Assembly (NCBI RefSeq): GCF_009830945.1
Contig: NZ_VWVV01000005.1
Location: 1 to 64,000, forward strand
Direction of reading: 5' to 3'
DNA length: 64,000 nt
Origin: Nocardiopsis sp. FR4
GTDB lineage: Bacteria; Actinomycetota; Actinomycetes; Streptosporangiales; Streptosporangiaceae
The translations under genes and the position numbers were made by a program. Positions 25,334 to 35,692 of the stretch are shown in pieces; the first letter of the stretch is position 1, and every line of letters starts with the position of its first letter. Under the pieces are notes generated by a model that worked only from the letters and a program-made list of their open reading frames with translations, searched no databases and was not told the DNA's origin.

Positions 25334-26127
25334 CTAGGGCTCCAACACAGGAGAGGTATCAACAAGAGGTGTGCGGGGGCGCCGTGAACCGCCTTCGGGC
25401 AGAGGCGCCTGCAGAAAGTCCCGTGCCGGGATCACATGGTCCGGTGTGGGGAACACTTCCGCCAACACGAGGCTAGGACCAGCCCATCCCCGCTTTACCC
25501 GTTTGTCCGCGTGATCCGAATTACGGTGCGGGATCGCCCTGCGCACAGGGACTTCGGCGGGCGTGTGACGACGCCCATGCGCGGAGCTCCCCGGCCCGGT
25601 CCGGGCGGGCTCGTAAACCGCGCGGCACGGGGCCGGCGCGCGGGTCCTCCCCGGTGACGGGGGCGCGAGGGCCGGGGCCGTCCCGGCGCCCGACCCCTCC
25701 CTCCGCGGGTGGTTGCCCCGGGCCGCGGGGGTTTCCCGGAAACGGAGGGTTCCCGGGCGTGTCCTTGCGCAACTGTTTGTCCGTCCCTGCCCCGCGCCCG
25801 CGCGTGTATGCGTGACCCTGGAAGACAGGAGCGGTACCGCGTTCCGCCGCGGGGACGGGGACAGGTGTGTCCCGGCCCCGGGAGGACCGGGAGCGGGCCG
25901 CTCGGACCGACGGCCCTCGGAAGCCTCAGGACGGGAGGCGTCCGGGGCCGTCTCCCGTGTCGCCGGGGCGACAGCCGTCCGGCGGCCCTCTCGCAGGCGG
26001 TCCGGCCCCGTTGACCGCTGGGGCGGGCCCGGCTCGGACGGAGGCGAACCCGGTTGCCCTGGGGCGTGGAAACCCGTGCCGCCGCCCGACCCCGGAGCAG
26101 AATTTCGCCACCGGTAGGTTAGTGCCT
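25334..26127. other. 794-base stretch without a supported gene
   Basis: Reading frames here lack third-position GC bias and recognisable motifs. The only structured elements noted are a GTTTCC-C-GGAAAC palindrome (25731-25743) and a -10-like TAGGTT (26115-26120) placed 7 nt before ATG 26128 of the following MFS pseudogene. Confidence 0.5.
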
Positions 26128-27360
26128 ATGACTGGCACAATGGGCCCGCAGGGCCGGACCGCACTGGGAGTGCTCCTGCTCTCCTCGACCCTGGGGTGAT
26201 GGCCGGAGCCACCGTCGCCCCCGTCCTGGCCCTCATCCAGAACACCTCGGCATCTCGGGTACGGCCGCCGGGTTCGTCATCACCACCACCCACGGCCTGA
26301 CCATCGCCGTGGTCAGCCCCGTGGTCGGAAGAGCCATCGACCGCTGGGGCGTGCGTATCCCGCTCGCCGCCGGACTGGTGCTCTACGGCTTCGGCGGAGG
26401 CGCAGGGCTGGTGGTCCCCGGGTACGCATGGCTCATCGCCAGCCGCTTCGTTCTGGGACTGGGCGCGGCGGTGGTGTTCACCGGAACCACCGTCGCGGTG
26501 CTCACCCTCTACCAGGGACGGACGCGTGACCGGGTGATGGGCTGGCGCACCACGGCCGCCACCGTCGGCGGGGTGCTGTGGCCCCTGCTGGCGGGGGCAC
26601 TCGGCGGGGTCTCCTGGCACGCCGCCTTCGGGGTCTACCTGATCGGAGTCCCGCTCGGCGCCGCGGTGCTGGTGGCGCTCCCGAAGGCCGCCACTCCCGG
26701 GTCCGGCACCGGTCGCGCCCAGGGCAGCCTCCTCCGGCTCCTACGTGCCAGCCCGGTCCTGTTCGTCTGGCGGGCATCGTGCTGGCCAGCGGCGCGATGA
26801 TGTACGTGCCAGCCGTCTTCCTCCCCACACGGCTGGAGGAGATCGGCATCACCGCACCGCTGCTGGTCGCCGTCTACGGAGTCACCCTCGGAGCCGTCAC
26901 CGCCAGTGCGGCCGGTCTCGCCTACGCCCGGCTGCGGGCCCGTTTCAGCCACGCCGCGATCCTGCGCTGCGCCGCCTCCTGCTGGCTGGTCGCCTACCTG
27001 GTCTACGGCACGGTGAGCCAACCGGTCGTGCTCCTGCTGGCACCTGCCCTCGTCGGAGTCGGCAACTCCCTGGCCATGCCCGCCCTGACCGTGCTGATCG
27101 CCGACCGCGCGCCCGAGCACCTGCGCGGGCGCGCCACCTCCCTGCAGGGCACCGCCATGTTCACCGGCCAGTTCGTCTCGCCCCTGTTGGCCGGTCCGCT
27201 CATCGCCGCGACCTCCCACACCGTGGGCTTCCTCGCGGCCAGCGGGGTGGCCGCCGCCGTGCTCGCCGCGGTGCTCCTCACCCGGGTCGCCGCAGAACCA
27301 CCCGCACCCGCCGAGGCGGGCAGGTCCTCTGCCGCGCCGGACCGTGAAGACGAAGGCTGA
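26128..27360 (+). pseudogene. MFS transporter with three frameshifts
   Basis: Starts as MTGTMGPQGRTALGVLLLSST, then breaks at the G-run 26193-26196. It resumes in another frame (VMAGATVAPVLALIQ), breaks again near 26240, resumes GFVITTTHGLTIAVVSPVVGRAIDRWG up to about 26765, and finishes in a third frame (LAGIVLASGAMMYVPAVFLP) to a stop at 27360. Adding single bases restores one continuous 12-TM MFS protein of about 410 residues. Three breaks argue for a genuine pseudogene, or for locally poor sequence. A leaderless-type promoter precedes ATG 26128. Confidence 0.75.
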
Positions 27361-27547
27361 GCGGACGACGGCCGTCCCGGGGCCCGGCTCCGGGCGGCGG
27401 GCCCCGGGCAGGGCGTCAACCGAGCATTCCGCCACCGCACCCCTTTTCTTTCTGGAAAATGGACCACGGAGGGGAAGCGTGTTATTCTGGCCGGGTGGGG
27501 ATTTTTCTGGAATTGTTTTCCGAGCCTTTTCTGCCTAGGCTGCGGAT

Positions 27548-28618
27548 ATGCCAGACCCCCTTTCTCCCGTGGTGCTTTCCGCCTCCGTCATGACCCACCC
27601 CCGCCGGGGCGCGTCCGCCCGCCGGGTCCTGGACTCCCTGGGGATTCCCGGCGCCGCGCTGGCCGTGGACCCCGAGCCCGGCGGTCCGCCCAGCACCCTG
27701 CGCGCCTCGTGCCTGGCCTTCTCCCGGGCCGAACGCGCTGAATCCACCCACCACCTGGTCGTACAGGACGACGTGCGGGTGTGCGCGGACTTTCCCGCGT
27801 CGGTGCGCCGAATGGTGGAAAAACACCCCCGGGCCGCGATCGCCTTCTTCGTGGAATGGGGGTCGCGCACCGCCCACCTGGCCCGCTGGGCGGTCTTCAC
27901 CGGACACGGCGCGGTACCGGTCGTCAACCCGTACATGCCGACCCTGGCGCTGGTGCTGCCGCGGGACCTGGCCGTCGGCATGGGCCGTTTCATGGCCTCG
28001 GCCGGGGGCCGCTCCGACGACCGAGCCGCACTGCGCTTCCTGCGCGCGCGGGGAGTGCCGACCCTGGCCGCGGTGCCCAACCTGGTCGAGCACGAGGACT
28101 CACCCAGCCTCAAGGGCAACGGCGACCACGGGATCCGGCGGTCGGTCTGCTTCGCCCCGACCGGGGCGGACTTCGGCGGAACGGTCCTCGACCCGCCCCC
28201 ACTGCTGCCGTTCCTGCGTTGGAACACCGGTAGCGCCGTAGCCATCGACACCGACCACGACGTCCCCGAGGCGCACCGGCCCGTGCTGGAGGTCCTCAAG
28301 GAGTGGGGCGCCCGCCCGGAGTGGCTGCGCCGGGACTGCGCGGCGCACCTGGGCGCCGACTCCGGCCCGCTGTTCGCGCTCTGGCTCACCGCCGTCGCCC
28401 TGGGCGCCGTCCAGGAACGGCACTGGCCCGGGACCGTGGCCCCGCTGCGCCCGCGCCTGGACGACCCCCTGGTGTACACCGCGCTGGCCACCCTGGCCCC
28501 GGGCGCGCTGCGCCTGTTCCTGGACCCGGACCGGCTGGTCGCGCGCTCCGACCATCTGGTTCCGGTGCTGCTCACCGCCATGGAGCACGGTGCCGCGCTC
28601 GCGGGCGGGCGCGCCTGA
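27548..28618 (+). CDS. Putative glycosyltransferase-like protein
   Basis: 356 residues. Not assigned with certainty. The N-terminus VVLSASVMTHPRRGASARRVLDSLG, the acidic motif HLVVQDDVRVCADF (like the DxD of GT-A-type enzymes) and PNLVEHEDSPSLKG resemble GT25/GT2-like actinobacterial proteins. No membrane segment. A -35/-10 pair (TTGTTT 27513-27518, 17 nt, TAGGCT 27536-27541) ends 6 nt before ATG 27548, implying a leaderless mRNA. No sugar gene adjoins it; it is convergent with the MBL hydrolase gene. Confidence 0.55.
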   Translation: MPDPLSPVVLSASVMTHPRRGASARRVLDSLGIPGAALAVDPEPGGPPSTLRASCLAFSRAERAESTHHLVVQDDVRVCADFPASVRRMVEKHPRAAIAFFVEWGSRTAHLARWAVFTGHGAVPVVNPYMPTLALVLPRDLAVGMGRFMASAGGRSDDRAALRFLRARGVPTLAAVPNLVEHEDSPSLKGNGDHGIRRSVCFAPTGADFGGTVLDPPPLLPFLRWNTGSAVAIDTDHDVPEAHRPVLEVLKEWGARPEWLRRDCAAHLGADSGPLFALWLTAVALGAVQERHWPGTVAPLRPRLDDPLVYTALATLAPGALRLFLDPDRLVARSDHLVPVLLTAMEHGAALAGGRA

Positions 28619-28630
28619 GCGGGACGGCCG

Positions 28631-29263
28631 TCAGTACCCCCTGTCGATCCACTCCTGCAGGTGCGGCGCCTCGGCGCCGATCGTGGTCGACTCCCCGTGA
28701 CCGGGGTGGACCACCGTCTCGTCCGGAAGGCCGAACAGCCGGTACCGGACGGAGTCGATGATGGTCGGGAAGTCGGAGTAGGACCGGCCCGTGGCGCCCG
28801 GCCCGCCCCGGAACAGGGTGTCGCCGCTGAACAGCGCGCCCAGCGAGGGCGCGTACAGGCACACCGCGCCCGGTGCGTGCCCCGGGGTGTGCAGCACGGT
28901 CAGCCCGGTCCCGGCGATCGGAACGGTCTGCCCCTGGGACAGTTCGGCGTCCGGCGCCCGGCCCGGATGGGTCATGTCCCACAGCACCCGGTCGGCCGGG
29001 TGCAGCAGGATCGGCGCGCCGGTGGCCTCGGCCAGCGCCGGGGCGGCGTTGACGTGGTCGTTGTGCCCGTGGGTGCACACCACCGCCACCAGTTCGCGGT
29101 CGCCCACCACGCCCAGGATCGCCTTCGGGTCGTGCGCCGCGTCGATCACCAGGGCCTGGTCGCGGTCGCCCACCACCCAGACGTTGTTGTCCACCTCCCA
29201 CTCCCCGCCGTCCAGGGCGAAGGTGCCCGAGGTGGTCAGGTGCTCCACCTGTACACCGCTCAC
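28631..29263 (-). CDS. MBL-fold hydrolase linked to mscR
   Basis: 210 residues from GTG 29263, overlapping the mscR stop by 4 bp (GTGA, 29260-29263). Metallo-beta-lactamase metal motif [28 protein letters not shown] and HPGHGE are all present. In mycobacteria the same pair (Rv2259 mscR with Rv2260) is conserved. A role in hydrolysing an S-formyl-mycothiol or related thioester after formaldehyde oxidation is a reasonable inference, as in glyoxalase II-like enzymes. Confidence 0.88.
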   Translation of the reverse strand: MSGVQVEHLTTSGTFALDGGEWEVDNNVWVVGDRDQALVIDAAHDPKAILGVVGDRELVAVVCTHGHNDHVNAAPALAEATGAPILLHPADRVLWDMTHPGRAPDAELSQGQTVPIAGTGLTVLHTPGHAPGAVCLYAPSLGALFSGDTLFRGGPGATGRSYSDFPTIIDSVRYRLFGLPDETVVHPGHGESTTIGAEAPHLQEWIDRGY

Positions 29264-30345
29264 AGGATCACCACCGATCGCAGTACGTCGCCGCGTTCCA
29301 TGCTGGCGAAGGCCTCCTCCACGTCGCCCAGGCCGATCTCCTCGCTGACGAACCCGTCCAGGTCCAGGCGTCCCCGCAGGTACAGGTCGATCAGCACGGG
29401 GAAGTCGCGGGAGGGCAGGCAGTCGCCGTACCAGGAGGACTTCAGGGCGCCGCCCCGGCCGAACACGTCCAGCAGGGGCAGGTCCAGGCGCATGTCGGGG
29501 GTGGGCACGCCCACCAGGACCACGGTCCCGGCCAGGTCGCGGGCGTAGAAGGCCTGCTCGTAGGTCTGCGGGGCCCCGACCGCGTCGATGACCACGTCCG
29601 CGCCGAAGCCGCCGGTGAGGTCGCGGATGGTCTCGACCGGGTCGGTGAAGGAGGAGTTGACGGTGTGGGTGGCGCCGAAGCCCAGCGCCCGCTCCAGCTT
29701 GCGGTCCTCCAGGTCCACCGCGATGATCCGGTTGGCCCCGGCCAGGCGGGCACCGGCCACCGCGGCGCAGCCCACGCCGCCGCAGCCGATCACGGCCACC
29801 GAGTCCCCCGGGCCCACGTTCCCGGTGTTGAGGGCCGCGCCGATCCCGGCCATGACACCGCAGCCGAGCAGTCCGGCCGCGGCGGGCGAGGCCTGCGGGT
29901 CGACCTTGGTGCACTGGCCGGCCGCCACCAGGGTCTTCTCGGCGAAGGCGCCGATGCCCAGTGCCGGGGTGAGCGCGGTGCCGTCCTCCAGGGTCATGGG
30001 CTGCTCGGCGTTGCGGGTGTCGAAACAGTACTGGGGGCGGCCCCGGCGGCAGGCGCGGCACCGCCCGCACACCGCCCGCCAGTTGAGGACCACGTGGTCC
30101 CCGGGTGCCACCTCCGTCACCCCGGGCCCGACCGACTCCACGATCCCGGCGGCCTCGTGGCCGAGCAGGAAGGGGAACTCGTCGTTGATGCCGCCCTCCC
30201 GGTAGTGCAGGTCGGTGTGGCACACCCCGCACGCCTGGACTCGCACCACGGCCTCTCCCGGCCCCGGATCGGGGACCACGACCGCGGCCAGTTCGACGGG
30301 TGCTCCCTTGGCCCGGGAGATCACCCCTTGTACCCGTTGAGACAT
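29260..30345 (-). CDS. mscR: S-(hydroxymethyl)mycothiol dehydrogenase
   Basis: 361 residues from ATG 30345. Zinc-dependent class III-type alcohol dehydrogenase that oxidises the formaldehyde-mycothiol adduct (MscR/AdhE2) and can act as S-nitrosomycothiol reductase. Catalytic-zinc Cys/His in [11 protein letters not shown] and GHEAAGIVE, structural-zinc Cys set in [17 protein letters not shown], and Rossmann motif [20 protein letters not shown] are intact. Co-transcribed with the MBL hydrolase. Its presence implies that the organism makes mycothiol. Confidence 0.92.
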   Translation of the reverse strand: MSQRVQGVISRAKGAPVELAAVVVPDPGPGEAVVRVQACGVCHTDLHYREGGINDEFPFLLGHEAAGIVESVGPGVTEVAPGDHVVLNWRAVCGRCRACRRGRPQYCFDTRNAEQPMTLEDGTALTPALGIGAFAEKTLVAAGQCTKVDPQASPAAAGLLGCGVMAGIGAALNTGNVGPGDSVAVIGCGGVGCAAVAGARLAGANRIIAVDLEDRKLERALGFGATHTVNSSFTDPVETIRDLTGGFGADVVIDAVGAPQTYEQAFYARDLAGTVVLVGVPTPDMRLDLPLLDVFGRGGALKSSWYGDCLPSRDFPVLIDLYLRGRLDLDGFVSEEIGLGDVEEAFASMERGDVLRSVVIL

Positions 30346-30361
30346 CCTCGGCTCCCCACCC

Positions 30362-30399
30362 GTGACGGAGGCGGTGCCGCGCGGCACCGCCTCCGTCAC
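30362..30399. terminator. Perfect 19-bp inverted repeat between SDR and mscR
   Basis: 30362-30380 (GTGACGGAGGCGGTGCCGC) is the exact reverse complement of 30381-30399, with no spacer. It lies 52 bp past the SDR stop (minus strand) and 16 bp before the mscR start. It most likely ends SDR transcription and insulates mscR. No T-run follows. Confidence 0.7.
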
Positions 30400-30451
30400 C
30401 ATGCCCCGTCGGGCGCGCGCCTATCCCTCACCCGCCCGCGCGGGACCCGGA

Positions 30452-31213
30452 TCAGATGCTCGTGCTCAGGCCGATGCCCATGCCGCCGTCCACGAGCAAC
30501 TCCGCGCCGGAGGTGAAGGTCGCCTCGAAGCCGAGGAAGAGCACGGCCCGGGCGACCTCGGCCACCGTGCCGTGGCGGCCCATCGGCGTGGCCTCGTTGC
30601 CGATCCGCATGAACTCCTCGCGCTGGCCCTGGGTGATCCCCGCGACCCCCATGCTGGGGGTTTCGACGAACCCCGGCGCGACCGTGTTCACCCGGATGCC
30701 GCGCGGCAGCAGCTCCGAGGCGAGCACCCGGCTGAAGCCGAGCACCGCCATCTTGGTGCCCGTGTACACGCTCATCCCCGGGGTCCCGGTCACGTTGGTG
30801 ACGGCGGTGGTGAACACGACCGCTCCGCCGTCGGCCAGCAGCGGCGCCAGCCGCCGCACGGTGAAGAAGGCCCCCTTGGTGTTGACCGCGAACATCCGGT
30901 CGTAGGACTCCTCGGTGACCTCCTCGAACGGCGCGATCTCGGAGGTGCCCGCGTTGACGTGCAGCAGGTCGATTCCGCCCAGCTCCGCGCCCACCTCCTC
31001 GGCGAGCGCGTCGGTGTCGGCCGGGTCGGTCACGTCGGCGCGCACCGCGCGGACCGCCGTGCCCAGGCGCCCGCGCACCTCCTCCAGGTTCTTCTCGTTG
31101 CTCCCGGTCAGCACCACCCGGGCGCCCCCGTCCACCAGTGCCTCGACCACGCCCAGGCCCATGCCGTGCGTGCCGCCGACCACCACGGCCCGCTTTCCCT
31201 CGTACGCGCTCAT
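30452..31213 (-). CDS. Short-chain dehydrogenase/reductase
   Basis: 253 residues from ATG 31213 (a GTG at 31222 is the alternative). Classical SDR: RAVVVGGTHGMGLGVVEALVDGG cofactor motif, VNAGTS, catalytic Ser region FTTAVTNV (a Thr/Ser-altered site), YTGTKMAVLGFSRVLA Tyr-Lys pair and the VAPGFVETP loop. The end SGAELLVDGGMGIG is typical. It is divergent from the SARP regulator gene at 31319, which may control it. Substrate unknown. Confidence 0.87.
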   Translation of the reverse strand: MSAYEGKRAVVVGGTHGMGLGVVEALVDGGARVVLTGSNEKNLEEVRGRLGTAVRAVRADVTDPADTDALAEEVGAELGGIDLLHVNAGTSEIAPFEEVTEESYDRMFAVNTKGAFFTVRRLAPLLADGGAVVFTTAVTNVTGTPGMSVYTGTKMAVLGFSRVLASELLPRGIRVNTVAPGFVETPSMGVAGITQGQREEFMRIGNEATPMGRHGTVAEVARAVLFLGFEATFTSGAELLVDGGMGIGLSTSI

Positions 31214-31318
31214 GCCCGTCACCCCGTTCGGTCCCGGTGGGCGGCCCGTCGCCGCCCCGACTCCCTCACGGTGGCGGCTGCCGCCACGGGTGTCCTACGG
31301 GAGCGCTACGGTTGCGCC

Positions 31319-34300
31319 ATGCGTTTCGGGGTGCTGGGTCCGCTGGCGGTGTGGACCGGGGGCGGTGCGCCCGTGCGGGTGCGCGACACCAAGGTCCGCG
31401 CCCTGCTGGCGTCGCTGCTCCTGGCCCGGGGGCGGGTGGTGCCCGCCGACCGGCTGGTGGAGGACCTGTGGGGGCAGGAGCCGCCCGCGCGTCCGGCCGC
31501 CGTCCTGCAGGCGCGGGTGTCCCAGCTGCGCGGTGACCTGGACCGGGCCGAACCCGGAGCCCGGGCCCTGGTCCGCCACCGCGCGCCCGGCTACCTGCTG
31601 GCGGCGGAGGACGTGGACGCCGTCCGGTTCGAGGACCTGCTGCGCCGAGCCGGTGCGGCGGCCGACCCGCGCGGACGCGCCGACCTGCTCGCCCGGGCCC
31701 TGGACCTGTGGCGCGGCCCCGTGCTGGCCGAGTTCGCCGACACCGAACCGGCGCGGTCCGCGGCGGCCCGCTGGGAGGAGCTGCGGGTGACCGCGGTCGA
31801 GGACCGGGCCGAGGCCCGCCTGGCCCTGGGCGAGCACGCCGCGCTCGCCGCCGACCTGGCCGAGGAGGCCGAGCGCCACCCCTACCGCGAGCGCCTGCAC
31901 GCCGCCCGGATCCGCGCCCTGTACGGTGCGGGCCGCCAGCGGGAGGCGCTGGCCGCCTACGAGCGGCTGCGCTCCCGGCTGGCCGAGGAGATGGGCGTGG
32001 ACCCCGGCCCCGCGCTGGCGGACCTGCACCGGAGGCTGTTGGCCCAGGACCCCTCCCTGGACCCGGTACCGGTCCCCGCGGCCGCGCCGGTCGGCCACCG
32101 GGGCCTGCCCGCGCCGGTCGGCGCTCTGGTCGGGCGCGAGGACCACCTGCGGGCGCTGCGCTCCCTGGCGGGCACGCGCCGTCTGGTCACCCTGACCGGA
32201 CCGGGCGGGGTGGGCAAGACCCGCCTGGCCCTGGAAGCGGCCCGCGACCTGGCCGCTGACACCGCGCTGCTGGTGGAGCTGGCCGGGCTGGCCCCGGGCG
32301 GCGACCCCGGCCCCCTCCTGGCGGCCGCGGTCGGGGCCCGCGACGAGGGTCCCGACCGGGGGCCGCTCGCACGGGTGGCCGACCTGCTGCGCGGCCGGGG
32401 AGCCCTGTTGGTCCTGGACAACTGCGAACACGCGGTGGCCCCCGTGGCCGCGGCGGTCGCCGAACTGGTGCGGGAGGTGCCCGACCTGCGCGTGCTGGCC
32501 ACCAGCCAGGTCCCCCTGGACGTGACCGGCGAGCACCTGTACGCGGTGCCGCCGCTGGACGTGCCCGGACCCGAGGACGCCGATCCCGCGCTGCTGGCCG
32601 GGATCGGGGCGGTCCGGCTCTTCACCGAGCGGGCCCGGGCGGCGTCGTCCGCCTTCGTCCTCGACGCCGCCACGGCCGGGCCCGTGGCCACGATCTGCCG
32701 ACGCCTGGACGGCATCCCCCTCGCCCTGGAGCTGGCCGCCACCCGGCTGCGGCACATGGGGGCGGCCGACCTCGCCGCCCGCCTGGACGACCGCTTCGCC
32801 CTGCTCGGGGTCGGCCGCCGCGACGCCCCCGCCCGCCAGCGCACCCTGCGGGCGATGATCGACTGGAGCTGGGAGCCCCTCTCCGCCGCCGAGCGCGCGG
32901 TGCTCTGCCGCCTGGCGGTGCACGCGGGCGGCTGCGACCTGGCCACCGCCGAGGCGGTGTGCTCCGATCCCGGGTCGGTCCCCGCCGAGGAGGTCCTGGG
33001 CGTGGTCGCCGCGCTCGTGGACCGCTCCCTGGTCGTGGCCGCGGACCACCCCGACGGAACCCGGTACCACCTGCTGGAGTCGGTCGCCGCCTACGCCGTC
33101 GAACGCCTGGAGGAGAGCGGCCGGGCCCGTGCCGCCCGGGCCCGGCACGCCGCCCACTTCGCCGACCTGGCCGAGCGGGCCGACGCGCGGCTGCGCGGCC
33201 CCGGGCAGGGCCGCTGGCTGCGGCGCCTGGACGCCGAGGCGGCCAACCTGCGCGCGGCTCTGGACGCCGCGGTGCACGAGGGGGACGCCCGCCTGGCGCT
33301 GCGCCTGGCCCTGGCCACGACCTGGTACCGCTACCTGCGCGGGCACGCGGGCCAGGCGCGCGACGCGCTGGGGCGGGCGCTGTCGGTGCCGGGCGGCCCC
33401 GCCGGGGACGCGGCCCGGGCGCGGGTGTGGCGGGCCGCCCTGGCCGCGCCCGGGTCCGACGGTGGGGAGGCCGGCCCCGACGCGGACCTGGAGCGGGTGA
33501 CCGACCCGGCGGTACGCGCCCGGCTGGCCTGGTTCGCCGAGTTCGCCCGGTGCGGCCTGGGTGACCCGCTCCGGGCGGTCGAGCGGGTCGAGCGCGCCCG
33601 CGAGGCCGCGCTGCGGGCCGGGGACGCCTGGGGGGCCGCGCTGGCCCTGGTCAGCCTGGCGCAGGCGGCGTTCACCCGGGGCGACCTGGCCGGGGCGCGC
33701 GAGCGGGCGCACGAGGCCGAACGGGCGCTGCGTGACATCGGCGACCGCTGGGCGCTCCTGCACGCCTCCGACATCCTGGCCCAGGTAGCGGAGGCGCGCG
33801 GCGACCTGGCGGAGACGGCCCGGCGCCACGAGGAGGGCCTGCGCATCGCCGAGGAGCTGAGGCTGTGGCGCACGGTCTCCCTGAAGCTGTCCGGTCTGGG
33901 GCGGGTGGCGCTGCTGCGCGGCGACCTGGACCGCGCCGACGCCCTGCACGAGCGGGCCCTGCGGGTGGCCGAGGAGCAGGCGGACGCGGTGGGGGAGCAG
34001 TTCGCCGACGCCGGGATCGCCCTGGCCGCCCGCCGCCGGGGCGACCTGGAGCGGGCCGAGCGGACGCTGTGCCGCCGCCTGGAGTGGAACCGGTGCGCGG
34101 ACGGGCGGATCGGCACCGCTTTCATCCTCAGCCAGCTGGGGTTCGTCGCCGAGCAGCGCGGCCAGGCCGACCGGGCCCTGGAGCTGCACGGGCGGGCGCG
34201 GCGCGAGGCCGAGCGCGGCGGGGACCCCCGCGCGGTGGCCCTGGCCCTGGAGGGGATGGCCGGGGCCCACGCGCTGGCGGGGGAGCGCGACCGGGCGCGG

Positions 34301-34402
34301 GAGCTGCTGGAGCGGGCCGGAGGGCTGCGGGAGGAGGCGGGTGCGCCGCTGGTGGGGGCCGAACGCTGGGACCTGGAGCGGATCACCGCGAGACTGGGCT
34401 GA
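31319..34402 (+). CDS. SARP/AfsR-type regulator with BTAD, NB-ARC ATPase and TPR domains
   Basis: 1027 residues from ATG 31319. Order: OmpR-like winged HTH (residues 1-95, MRFGVLGPLAVW and VSQLRGDL), BTAD (about 95-245, ending MGVDPGPALADLHRRLL), a STAND-type ATPase with Walker A GPGGVGKTRLALEAA and Walker B LLVLDNCEH (about 265-560), then a long TPR-rich C-terminus with LALVSLAQAAFTRGDLAGAR-type helical repeats. Such large SARPs activate secondary-metabolite or wall genes. No biosynthetic cluster adjoins it. A -10-like TACGGT ends 6 nt before the ATG, so the mRNA may be leaderless. Confidence 0.9.
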   Translation: MRFGVLGPLAVWTGGGAPVRVRDTKVRALLASLLLARGRVVPADRLVEDLWGQEPPARPAAVLQARVSQLRGDLDRAEPGARALVRHRAPGYLLAAEDVDAVRFEDLLRRAGAAADPRGRADLLARALDLWRGPVLAEFADTEPARSAAARWEELRVTAVEDRAEARLALGEHAALAADLAEEAERHPYRERLHAARIRALYGAGRQREALAAYERLRSRLAEEMGVDPGPALADLHRRLLAQDPSLDPVPVPAAAPVGHRGLPAPVGALVGREDHLRALRSLAGTRRLVTLTGPGGVGKTRLALEAARDLAADTALLVELAGLAPGGDPGPLLAAAVGARDEGPDRGPLARVADLLRGRGALLVLDNCEHAVAPVAAAVAELVREVPDLRVLATSQVPLDVTGEHLYAVPPLDVPGPEDADPALLAGIGAVRLFTERARAASSAFVLDAATAGPVATICRRLDGIPLALELAATRLRHMGAADLAARLDDRFALLGVGRRDAPARQRTLRAMIDWSWEPLSAAERAVLCRLAVHAGGCDLATAEAVCSDPGSVPAEEVLGVVAALVDRSLVVAADHPDGTRYHLLESVAAYAVERLEESGRARAARARHAAHFADLAERADARLRGPGQGRWLRRLDAEAANLRAALDAAVHEGDARLALRLALATTWYRYLRGHAGQARDALGRALSVPGGPAGDAARARVWRAALAAPGSDGGEAGPDADLERVTDPAVRARLAWFAEFARCGLGDPLRAVERVERAREAALRAGDAWGAALALVSLAQAAFTRGDLAGARERAHEAERALRDIGDRWALLHASDILAQVAEARGDLAETARRHEEGLRIAEELRLWRTVSLKLSGLGRVALLRGDLDRADALHERALRVAEEQADAVGEQFADAGIALAARRRGDLERAERTLCRRLEWNRCADGRIGTAFILSQLGFVAEQRGQADRALELHGRARREAERGGDPRAVALALEGMAGAHALAGERDRARELLERAGGLREEAGAPLVGAERWDLERITARLG

Positions 34403-34609
34403 GCGGGGCGCGGCACCCGCCGGGGCGGGCACCGCGCCGGGAGGCCGTCCCCTCCGGTTCCCGGCTCGGGGGCCCCGAAGGGGTGCGCCGACTCGACGCG
34501 GTGTGCGCGACCACGCGGGGAGGGTTCCCCTTCCCGGCCGGGCCGACGGTGCGCGCCGGGCCTACGGGGACGGGGCCCGGCCCCCCGGGCGGTGTCCGCG
34601 ACGGGTTCG

Positions 34610-35419
34610 CTAACGAGTCACGTCGTCCGGGCCCCGGGCGGGACCGTGGTAGAACTCCTCCTCCTTCTCGTCCTCGGGCACGGGCGGGTAGGTGGGGGCG
34701 AACTCGTCCGGTACGGGTTCGTCGGCCAGCGCCACGCGTTGGGCCAGCATCACCTCGGCCACCGCGGCGCGCAGGTCGGGCAGCATCTTGTACAGCGTCT
34801 CCCCGGGGCAGGCGGTGGCGTTGAAGTCCCGGTGGCCCTTGATCGCGGTGTCCGGGTTGAGCCCGTAGGCCTGGCACAGCCAGGCCAGGGTCGCCACCAG
34901 GGAGTCGACCAGGGCCTTGGGCGGTCGCTCGCTGGTGTACAGGCCCTCGTTCTCGATGCCGATACAGGTGCTGTTGTTGTTGGCGACGTGGGCGCCCAGG
35001 ACGTGCTGGCCCGCCCGGATGGCTGCCAGGGAGCGGTCGCGCCCCTCCATGATGTGGCCGCCGCGGCTGATGGTCAGCTGCTGTCCGGTGTCGGACCAGC
35101 CGTTGTGGTCCATGTGGTAGTTCTGGATCCCCCGTGACAGGGAGAGGGCGTGGCTGAGCGAGTAGTCCGTGCTGTTGGCCGTCGCGGTGTGGTGGACGAC
35201 GATGTGGCGCGGTGCGGAGCTCAGGACCTGGATGCGGTTCGCCGGCGGGCGCGCCCTCCAGTCGGCCCGCGTGTAGAGCTTCGGCTCGGCCGCCTGGGCC
35301 AGGGCGCCCGTGGGACCGAGCGTGCTGAGGGCCCCGCCGAGGATGAGGGCGCCCGAGGCCGTGGCCGTCGCGCGCAGAACGGTACGTCTGTCCGGACCCG
35401 ACCGGTGGGTGTTGGTCAT
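34610..35419 (-). CDS. Tat-exported N-acetylmuramoyl-L-alanine amidase (PGRP/Amidase_2)
   Basis: 269 residues from ATG 35419 with AAAGGAC upstream. The N-terminus has a twin-arginine signal (DRRTVLRATATASGALILGG) with cleavage likely after LAQA. The amidase domain shows zinc His in IVVHHTATA, IGIENEGLY, and GHRDFNATACPGETLY with the second zinc His and Cys. It cleaves the MurNAc-L-Ala bond of peptidoglycan. The C-terminal about 35 residues are very acidic and unusual. The gap 34403-34609 holds no gene. Confidence 0.9.
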   Translation of the reverse strand: MTNTHRSGPDRRTVLRATATASGALILGGALSTLGPTGALAQAAEPKLYTRADWRARPPANRIQVLSSAPRHIVVHHTATANSTDYSLSHALSLSRGIQNYHMDHNGWSDTGQQLTISRGGHIMEGRDRSLAAIRAGQHVLGAHVANNNSTCIGIENEGLYTSERPPKALVDSLVATLAWLCQAYGLNPDTAIKGHRDFNATACPGETLYKMLPDLRAAVAEVMLAQRVALADEPVPDEFAPTYPPVPEDEKEEEFYHGPARGPDDVTR

Positions 35420-35692
35420 GGGACGTCCTTTGCGGCTCGCGTGTGACTCGCCGGTCCGCACGGGGACGCGGACCGCTCGCGGTGCGCGCGGGGCGCTGTG
35501 CGAGGCGGTCCGTGCCCGCTGCCGACGGGAAAGCCCGTCCCGGGCCCGCGAGGCGGGCCCGGTTGGTGGTTTATGGGCAGTCAGGAAACGATAGGAGCCG
35601 AAAGTCCGGATCGCGGGGTATTTGTCGGTCGTTCTTGTGGTGCCTTTCCACGGTCCTGGGGCATTTTTTCCCGTCTGCCCCCCGTGGGCGGC

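Noticed and set aside
25334-25546. A 70-codon frame ending directly at the Bcr/CflA exporter start, in phase with it
   Set aside because: No ribosome site, poor third-position GC and no recognisable motif; more likely untranslated leader than a leader peptide, though attenuation was considered.
25731-25743. GTTTCCCGGAAAC palindrome as an operator
   Set aside because: It lies far from any intact gene start, and short GC-rich palindromes are expected by chance; listed only in the gap description.
31295-34432. Very long open frame antisense to the SARP regulator gene (and similar ones antisense to 4957-6486 and 9271-11988)
   Set aside because: In very GC-rich DNA the complement of a real gene is often stop-free. 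These frames show no motif, have skewed His/Gly/Arg-rich content, and the sense strand carries the conserved domains.
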